NCBI GenBank assembly: GCA_023417315.1
Contig: JAEZFW010000032.1
Coordinates: 1 to 63,030 of the forward strand
Origin: Pseudomonadota bacterium
GTDB lineage: Bacteria > Pseudomonadota > Gammaproteobacteria > Steroidobacterales > Steroidobacteraceae
Reading direction: 5' to 3'
Length of the DNA: 63,030 nt
Shown here: positions 58,139 through 63,030 of the stretch, in pieces
Position numbering within the stretch: the stretch's first letter is position 1
Layout of the letters: the number at the start of each line of letters is the position of its first letter
Program-made: the position numbers and the translations under genes
Notes under the pieces: model-generated
Database searches by the model: none
Seen by the model: only the letters and a program-made list of their open reading frames with translations
What the model was told of the DNA's origin: nothing

Positions 58139-58353
58139 TTACGAAAGCACAACACGAGCAGCTACGCGAGAGAGCTAAGGTGCGCATTCAATCCATCCGC
58201 GAGAACCTACGGCTGCTAGAAGAGCTTCTGAGCAATACGGAAGTGATTGGAAACCGGCACTGGTTCGATAAGCTCGACAGCGCGGAGGCGCGCTTAGGCG
58301 AAGCCTTCCAACTCGCTTGCAGAGATGCGAGGGCCGGCGCGCCCACGGGCTAG
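58135..58353 (+). CDS. Hypothetical helical protein, 72 aa
   Basis: Translationally coupled to the preceding gene. Product is one long amphipathic helix pair (QHEQLRERAKVRIQSIRENL; LDSAEARLGEAFQLACRDAR). Last gene of the + strand block. It is convergent with the csrA homologue 8 bp away. Confidence 0.55.
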   Translation: MITKAQHEQLRERAKVRIQSIRENLRLLEELLSNTEVIGNRHWFDKLDSAEARLGEAFQLACRDARAGAPTG

Positions 58354-58361
58354 CTTTGGCC

Positions 58362-58538
58362 CTATACGTTGTCCGCGTCCTGCTGTTTTCTCGTGAGAAG
58401 TTCCTCGCGAACAATCTCCACGAAATCAGGAGCGCGAATCCCGATGCGTACCTGATTGCGGTCAATTCCCAAGACGCAAACCTCTATGTCCTCGCCGATC
58501 AGGATTGACTCGCCATATCTTCGCGTGAGAACCAACAT
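58362..58538 (-). CDS. csrA: CsrA/RsmA family translational regulator
   Basis: 58-residue RNA-binding regulator, too short for many ORF finders. The product starts MLVLTRRYGESILIGEDIEV and continues CVLGIDRNQVRIGIRAPDFV and EIVREELLTRK, matching CsrA along its length: Leu4 and Arg6 of strand 1 and the VxREEL strand-5 element (RNA contact) are kept. GGAGGA lies 7 bp upstream of the ATG at 58538. It stands alone on the minus strand inside the island. It could retune host mRNAs with GGA motifs or control the island itself. Five-strand fold suggests a normal dimer. Confidence 0.92.
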   Translation of the reverse strand: MLVLTRRYGESILIGEDIEVCVLGIDRNQVRIGIRAPDFVEIVREELLTRKQQDADNV

Positions 58539-58883
58539 CTTCTATTCCTCCGTGAACGAATCAGCGACAGACATTAGCAGCGCACTCGCAAACGCATCGC
58601 ACGAATAACTAGATATTCGTCGAGAAATACGCGTCAGCCACAGGCTGCACGCGGCGAGTGAACTATCTCACACTGGAAAATGACACTGTGGGGCCGGGGC
58701 CTACTCCCTATGCGGCGCAATAGGAACGATTTGAACGTACCAGCGGACCGAACCACGCCGGATGAACCGAGCATCGAACGTGCGCTCTTCGAGTTGCCAT
58801 CCCGCGCGGGTGAGATCTTGCCCCATGGGCGATACTGTGCTGGTAGGATTTACATTGCGCCAACTGGTGAGCAGGACAAGACG
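58539..58883. other. Divergent spacer between csrA and the RelA/SpoT gene
   Basis: About 345 bp. Open on the + strand from 58680, but that part has no resemblance to the RelA/SpoT family and no good ribosome-binding site. A TTGCCC...TAGGAT pair near 58813-58855 is a weak promoter candidate with poor spacing. Promoters for the defence-like cassette should be here. Confidence 0.45.
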
Positions 58884-59954
58884 ATGAAGTGGTCTGCGCC
58901 AATGTACGAGGATCGAAGCATCTACAACAAGGCTGGGAAGACCCTGCTCAAGGAAGGTGTATCGACCGAAGACTTGAACTCTGCCTTGGAGATTGTTGGT
59001 GATTGGCGTGCGGCACACCGATATCCCTTACACGCAATCATGATGACCCTACGAACGAGGGCACGTCACACCGATTCATCCGCCATCGTAGTCCAGCGAT
59101 CAAAACGCATCGTGTCCATCATTCCGAAACTGGAACGAATGCGGCTGACACAGATTCAAGACATTGGTGGATGCCGAGCCATCCTCAAGGACCTCAGTCG
59201 GCTGAATAAGGTTCACAGGTCCTACATGGATCGCGCCGCCAAGCCTGACCCACGACGCAGTTACATGGAAGGCGAGCCCGACAACTACATCGATAAGCCG
59301 AAGGCTGACGGCTATCGAAGCATCCATTATGTATTCCGTTACAGGTCTGAGCTGGAGGAATACAAGCCCTTCGAGGGAATGAAGATCGAAGTTCAGTTAC
59401 GAACTCGTGTGCAGCACTCCTGGGCAACTGCGTTAGAAATTGTTGATCTATTTAACCCAGCACAGAAGCTGAAAACGGACATCGATAAGAACCAAGCTGA
59501 TCCTCAGTGGAAGCGATTCTTTAAGTTGATGGGTACGGTGATTGCTCGTCGTGAGGAATGTGCAGATGTTCCAGACACTCCTTCGACTCAGAAGGAATTG
59601 GTCAAAGAGTTGCGCGACCTGTGCAACGATCTCAACATCATCACCAAGTTGGAGGGATACGGAAAGGCGGTCAACCATCTTGAATCGAAGAAATCTTCAA
59701 AAGGTGGGGCTGTTGTTGTCGTCCTGAACACAAAGGAGCGAACTCTGCGAACGATTTTGTTCACCCGTCTCAGCAAGAAGCAGATCGACGAGGAGTACCT
59801 GAGATTTGAAACGGCATACCTGAATATGCCGCACATGCAGGTCGTGCAGGTTAATGTTGAATCCTTAGATCAGTTGAAGCGTGCGTATCCGAACTACGAT
59901 CTCGATACGAAGGAATTCGTGAGCATAGTAAAGCAAGCACTTGGCTTGCTGTAG
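58884..59954 (+). CDS. RelA/SpoT-type nucleotide pyrophosphokinase, single domain
   Basis: 356-residue synthetase-only RelA/SpoT protein. From ATG 58884 (AGGA upstream) it begins MKWSAPMYEDRSIYNKAGKT, which fits the family's usual start; an open frame to 58680 is not family-like. Catalytic features: RMRLTQIQDIGGCRAILKD (Asp93 metal ligand), NYIDKPKADGYRSIHYVFRY and IEVQLRTRVQHSWATALE (Glu169, His178). No HD hydrolase, TGS or ACT domain. The C-terminal half is helical, ending LDQLKRAYPNYDLDTKEFVS. Relatives include toxic small alarmone synthetases and CapRel-type phage-defence enzymes that make (p)ppApp or modify tRNA. Paired with the next gene at a 35-bp gap. Confidence 0.9.
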   Translation: MKWSAPMYEDRSIYNKAGKTLLKEGVSTEDLNSALEIVGDWRAAHRYPLHAIMMTLRTRARHTDSSAIVVQRSKRIVSIIPKLERMRLTQIQDIGGCRAILKDLSRLNKVHRSYMDRAAKPDPRRSYMEGEPDNYIDKPKADGYRSIHYVFRYRSELEEYKPFEGMKIEVQLRTRVQHSWATALEIVDLFNPAQKLKTDIDKNQADPQWKRFFKLMGTVIARREECADVPDTPSTQKELVKELRDLCNDLNIITKLEGYGKAVNHLESKKSSKGGAVVVVLNTKERTLRTILFTRLSKKQIDEEYLRFETAYLNMPHMQVVQVNVESLDQLKRAYPNYDLDTKEFVSIVKQALGLL

Positions 59955-59989
59955 AAGGCTCGTATCGGCAAAGAGTGAATCAGCAATAC

Positions 59990-60730
59990 ATGGACAAGAA
60001 CAGCATCTGCTTTGTGATAAGCCCTTTTGGCGAGCCCTTCGATACGTACTACTTGAGGGTTATCAAGCCTGTCCTTGACGAACAAGGACTGTACGCAATG
60101 AGAGGCGACAGTCTGTACCGTCCGACAACAATCATGGATGACATCTGGTCCGGTATTAAGGACGCAAAGATTTTGATTGCTGAGTTGACGGGCCGAAATC
60201 CAAACGTGTTCTATGAGCTCGGTCTTGCACATGCGCTCAGCAAACCTGTGATCCTACTCTCGCAATCGATCGATGACGTCCCTTTTGATCTGCGTGGAAT
60301 TCGCATCATCTTGTATGACAAGAACCACCCTGAATGGGGTGCGAAGCTGAAGGGCGATCTCAGTCTCGCGATCGTGGAGGTTAGTAAGAACCCACTCGCA
60401 GCCATTCCTACAACGTTCAAGACTGTTGTTCATTCAAAGGCGCCAGAAGAACGAGAATCTGTAGCACACCTTCAACGGATCGAGCAGCAGCTACAAGCTG
60501 TCATAGCCAAGATGCAACTGCAGGTTCCAGAGCCCGCGCAACCACAGAGTGGCGGCGAAGCTACCTTCAAAGTGAACGACACCGTTGTTCACCCAAAGTT
60601 TGGAAGAGGTCGCGTAGTGGCCGAGGACGGGAAAGGCGATTATCACAGATTGCAAGTCAACTTCGACACGCAAGGACTCAAGTGGCTAATGGCGAAGTAC
60701 GCAAACATGACGAAGGTGGACACAAGATAG
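59990..60730 (+). CDS. TIR/deoxyribosyltransferase-like protein with Tudor tail
   Basis: Two-part protein of 246 residues. Residues of about 1-140 form a flavodoxin-like TIR/nucleoside-deoxyribosyltransferase-type domain: ICFVISPFGEPFDTYYLRVI, IMDDIWSGIKDAKILIAELT and GRNPNVFYELGLAHALSKPV, with the Glu in FYELGLAHAL at the place of the catalytic Glu in NAD- or nucleotide-cleaving relatives. A short coil (LQRIEQQLQAVIAKMQ) leads to a C-terminal domain (about 195-246; VNDTVVHPKFGRGRVVAEDG) that matches the Tudor-like UvrD/PcrA C-terminal fold used to bind RNA polymerase. Start is ATG 59990; GTG 59975 is possible. Last gene before attR. Confidence 0.82.
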   Translation: MDKNSICFVISPFGEPFDTYYLRVIKPVLDEQGLYAMRGDSLYRPTTIMDDIWSGIKDAKILIAELTGRNPNVFYELGLAHALSKPVILLSQSIDDVPFDLRGIRIILYDKNHPEWGAKLKGDLSLAIVEVSKNPLAAIPTTFKTVVHSKAPEERESVAHLQRIEQQLQAVIAKMQLQVPEPAQPQSGGEATFKVNDTVVHPKFGRGRVVAEDGKGDYHRLQVNFDTQGLKWLMAKYANMTKVDTR

Positions 60731-60949
60731 CGACAAAGAAGGGGGGGTGTGGTCCGCGGTTCGAATCGATAACCTGAAGGCTCGGGCTCCTGCCGAAGCA
60801 ATGTACATAACGATGTCGATCCCTTTGTGCATGCGTATCAGCGGTCTTGCACTGCTACGACGCTTGCTACGATAGCCGTCGTTTTCGTGTAGACTCGAAC
60901 TTTGCAAGTCCTTGTATGTACTAGGGGCTGACTCCCGCACGCGTACCGC
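60731..60949. other. Right-end spacer of the island
   Basis: No gene seen. A G7 run occurs at 60744. Nothing here resembles an integrase-binding array on inspection, but arm sites would be expected in this stretch. Confidence 0.4.
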
Positions 60950-60974
60950 GGTTCGAGTCCCACCCTAGCCACCA
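60950..60974 (+). repeat. attR, 25-bp direct repeat of the tRNA-Met 3' end
   Basis: Same 25 bp as 45736-45760. Only the T-arm/acceptor part is present, so there is no second tRNA gene. It marks the junction back to host DNA. Confidence 0.95.
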
Positions 60975-61150
60975 CATTGCTCGACTCGCCTCGTCCTCTG
61001 AAGCGCCGCGGCAGCGCTGCAGACTGCGGACGTCGCGACTCCTTGCGAAGCTCTGCGGCGGCGCGGTTGATTCGCGACTAGAATGCGCACCTTCGGGCCA
61101 ACACGGCGGACCTCCATCCGTCGACACAATAGCGGCCCTCGAACGACGCG

Positions 61151-61927
61151 ATGCACAGCACTGATTCACTCTTCGACGTACGCGACAAGGTTGCGCTCAT
61201 CACGGGCGCTTCGAGCGGTTTTGGAAAGCACTTCGCCAGCGTGTTGTCCCGAGCTGGCGTGCGAGTGGGGCTGGCGGCTCGCCGCGTCGATACGCTGCAG
61301 GCGGCCGCGGCGGAGATAGCTGCCGCTGGCGGAGTCGCAGCCGCTACCAAGCTCGATGTCGGCGACGAAGAGTCGATCGCATCCGCAGTGCTCGCGATCG
61401 AGGAGTCGCTCGGGCCGATCGACATCCTCATCAACAATGCAGGAATCTGCATCACCAAGCCTGTGCTCGAGCAGACGGAGCGCGATTGGGACGATGTACT
61501 CGATGTCAATCTCAAAGGCGCCTTTCTTATGGCCACGCATGTCGCTCGACGCATGCGCGATCACAAGCGCGGCGGCAGCATCATCAACATCCAATCGATC
61601 CTGAGCTTTCGCCAAGCCGGCCACATCACCCCGTACGCTGCATCGAAGGCAGCGCTGAATCAGCTCACGAAGAGCATGGCGCTCGAGCTCGCGCGCTACA
61701 ACATTCGAGTGAACGGCATAGCGCCCGGTTACTTTCTGACCGACATCAGTCGCGACTTCTTCGCAAGCGAAGCAGGTGCGGCGATGCTGAAGCGGATCCC
61801 ACAACGCCGCCTCGGGCGCTTCGAAGACCTCGACGGACCTCTCTTGCTCCTCGCATCCGACGCGTCGCGCTACATGACCGGATCGACGATCGTGGTAGAT
61901 GGGGGGCATCTCTGCAGCAACTTGTAG
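61151..61927 (+). CDS. Short-chain dehydrogenase/reductase
   Basis: Classical SDR oxidoreductase of 258 residues. NAD(P) site KVALITGASSGFGKHFA, acidic LDVGDEESI, NNAGI motif (ILINNAGICITKPVLEQTER), catalytic Ser in NIQSILSFR, and YAASK (Tyr/Lys). C terminus MTGSTIVVDGGHL is typical. Substrate unknown; closest described types include gluconate 5-dehydrogenase and 3-oxoacyl reductases. First host gene after the island. ATG 61151 follows a weak site. Confidence 0.92.
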   Translation: MHSTDSLFDVRDKVALITGASSGFGKHFASVLSRAGVRVGLAARRVDTLQAAAAEIAAAGGVAAATKLDVGDEESIASAVLAIEESLGPIDILINNAGICITKPVLEQTERDWDDVLDVNLKGAFLMATHVARRMRDHKRGGSIINIQSILSFRQAGHITPYAASKAALNQLTKSMALELARYNIRVNGIAPGYFLTDISRDFFASEAGAAMLKRIPQRRLGRFEDLDGPLLLLASDASRYMTGSTIVVDGGHLCSNL

Positions 61928-61964
61928 TCGCTGCGTCAACGGACGGCTCGGAACCAGATAGAAC

Positions 61965-62145
61965 AGAGACTCTCGCCAAGCACGCTAAGCCCGCGAAGGT
62001 AGGAAGAAAATAATCTCGCGCAGACGCACGGGCGCAGTGTTGGCAACGAAGACCTGGACGCGCCTCTGCGTGATGGGACCGCGACAGAAAATCTTGTTCT
62101 TGTCTTAACCCTTTGCGGGCTTCGCGGCTTTGCGAGAGTCTCTTC
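61965..62145. repeat. CTCTCGCCAAGC-word nested inverted arms
   Basis: GACTCTCGCCAAGCACGCTA with GCCCGCGAAGG at 61968-62000 faces GCGGGCTTCGCGGCTTTGCG and AGAGTC at 62116-62141. A second pair, GCGCAGACGCACGGGCGC, faces GCGCCTCTGCGTG inside. The design and words match those at 28865-29120. Word-repeat spacers thus resume right after the island. Confidence 0.75.
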
Positions 62146-62303
62146 TTCTCTGCCGCGCCCGCGCGCCTGCCACATTCCTCCACAATCCTTCTCAACCTCG
62201 CCATTCTGCGTGCGCGATTGCGTCGCGATCGAAGCCTTTACTAGCTCCCACGGGTAGATCGTCGCCCGCTTACAACGACGAGGCGAGAGTGAGGAGCGCG
62301 ACC

Positions 62304-63002
62304 ATGTTGAACAAATTCAAGTCTCAGAAAATTTTGATTGCAGCGGTGGCGATTGCATTGACCAGCGGAGCTGCGCACGCGGCCGAGAAGAACTCGTTCA
62401 CCAAGGAAGAAGGAGTGGGTGGTCTTGCGGGCGCGGCGACCGGTGCGCTCGTCGGCGGGCCCGTGGGCGCAGCAGTGGGCTTTATGATCGGAGGCGTTCT
62501 TGGCGACAGCGCGGGGGCCACGAAGCGTGCCAATCTGAAAGCTCTCAAGCTCGAGCAAGATTTGATCGATGCCCGGATCGAGCTCGCGAAAGCAAGCGAG
62601 CGCAGCGGCGGCGATGCAATGTTCGATGAGCTCGCGAAGCGGTTGCATGCGGATGTGATGTTCCGCACGGGCCGCGCGGAGCTCGATCCTCAGGCGATCT
62701 TGAAACTTGCGGAGCTTGGACGTCTCCTGGGTGCACATGAGGCGATCCAGGTTCAGCTGCACGGCTTTGCCGACCCGCGCGGCAACGCCGAGGAGAACCT
62801 ACAGCTGTCGATGGAGCGTGCAGACGCCGTGCGGCAGGCGCTGATCGATGGCGGTGCCGCACCTGAGCAGATTCTGCTCTCAGCGCATGGCGAGGATCTC
62901 ACTACGGCGCCCGAAGGCGATCTCGAGGCGTACGCATGGGAGAGACGGGTGACGCTCTCGATTCAGCCGACCTCGGAGTCTGCGGTGGCGCGAGTGGAAT
63001 GA
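62304..63002 (+). CDS. OmpA-family outer-membrane protein, possibly PdsO
   Basis: 232 residues from ATG 62304 (GAGGAGCG upstream). Signal peptide SQKILIAAVAIALTSGAAHA is followed by a glycine-zipper segment (VGGLAGAATGALVGGPVGAA) and a C-terminal OmpA peptidoglycan-binding domain (DVMFRTGRAELDPQAILKLA; QLHGFADPRGNAEENLQLSM). Glycine zipper plus the DVMFRTG-type OmpA domain resembles the sortase-associated protein PdsO. A partner proteobacterial sortase would be beyond the window edge. The longer frame from 62130 is repeat-flanked and rejected. Confidence 0.85.
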   Translation: MLNKFKSQKILIAAVAIALTSGAAHAAEKNSFTKEEGVGGLAGAATGALVGGPVGAAVGFMIGGVLGDSAGATKRANLKALKLEQDLIDARIELAKASERSGGDAMFDELAKRLHADVMFRTGRAELDPQAILKLAELGRLLGAHEAIQVQLHGFADPRGNAEENLQLSMERADAVRQALIDGGAAPEQILLSAHGEDLTTAPEGDLEAYAWERRVTLSIQPTSESAVARVE

Positions 63003-63030
63003 GCGCCCAGGCGTCGGCGCGCCTCGAGGC

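Larger units (their letters stand above)
45736..60974. mobile_element. Integrated genomic island, 15.2 kb, in tRNA-Met
   Basis: The element is bounded by a 25-bp perfect direct repeat that equals the 3' end of the tRNA-Met gene. A tyrosine integrase begins 86 bp inside the left end, the classical layout for a tRNA-targeting island. Contents: integrase, lipoprotein, small unknown genes, Ser/Thr kinase, serine recombinase, a block of small + strand genes with phage-like zinc fingers, csrA, and a RelA/SpoT-TIR-like cassette next to the right end. I see no capsid, portal, tail, lysis or conjugation genes, so it is either a satellite, a degraded prophage or a mobilised defence island. Confidence 0.92.

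Noticed and set aside
58680..58883. N-terminal 68-residue extension of the RelA/SpoT protein
   Set aside because: The family typically begins at the MKW-type segment; AGGA precedes ATG 58884, while 58680 lacks a well-spaced site.
60950..60974. Second tRNA gene
   Set aside because: Only the T-arm and acceptor end are present; no D or anticodon arm can be formed from the upstream bases.

Overview
The window looks like a chromosome segment of a fairly GC-rich gammaproteobacterium. The evidence is gene order: lolB-ispE-tRNA-Gln-prs-rplY-pth-ychF, divergent from hemA-prfA, plus a 180-kDa-type NAD glutamate dehydrogenase, LolB and a TonB-dependent receptor. A Steroidobacterales/Nevskiales-like or xanthomonad-related lineage is plausible, but this is inference; no rRNA gene is present. 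The host part runs from 1 to about 45.7 kb and resumes at about 61.0 kb. A 15.2-kb integrated island lies between, at 45736-60974.

Host region, left to right: a sigma-54 response regulator (cut by the window edge) with its sensor kinase; a YebC-family protein; a NodI/NodJ-like ABC exporter; DUF1840 and HDOD proteins; a ModF-like double ATPase; a PhzF protein; a TPP riboswitch driving a thiamin-salvage cluster (TonB receptor, thiamin-binding protein, PnuT-like permease, aminoglycoside-phosphotransferase-fold kinase); a 2Fe-2S ferredoxin; gpmA; NAD-GDH; a marR-E1alpha-E1beta-E2 branched-chain 2-oxoacid dehydrogenase operon divergent from a tyrosine/homogentisate pathway (hppD, hmgA, fah); mtgA, ppiB, prmC; the transsulfuration pair cystathionine beta-synthase and cystathionine gamma-lyase/synthase; an SPFH-RHH-DUF4177 cluster; prfA, hemA; then the TPR lipoprotein-lolB-ispE-prs-rplY-pth-ychF block.

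The most unusual host feature is the intergenic DNA. Almost every spacer longer than about 90 bp is bounded by two inverted arms, each made of two to four near-copies of a short word. One arm abuts the end of one gene and the other abuts the next gene. The words differ between loci but recur (CTGGCCA, GGCTGTAG, AGTGATG, CGTGTGGA, GCGGTTA and others). Two such palindromes sit in frame inside protein linkers, in the ModF-like ATPase and the E2 subunit. I saw none inside the island.

The island is inserted in the 3' end of an elongator tRNA-Met gene and is flanked by a 25-bp perfect repeat. It carries a tyrosine integrase, a lipoprotein, a membrane protein with a winged-helix-like tail beside a eukaryotic-like Ser/Thr kinase, a serine recombinase, and a run of small, mostly unknown + strand genes including three zinc-finger-like proteins and a possible small-terminase-like protein. 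It also carries a CsrA homologue too short for routine ORF calling and, next to attR, a two-gene cassette: a RelA/SpoT-type nucleotide synthetase followed by a TIR/deoxyribosyltransferase-like protein with a UvrD-C-like Tudor tail. I consider that cassette the best candidate for an undescribed system, probably anti-phage, with the kinase module second.
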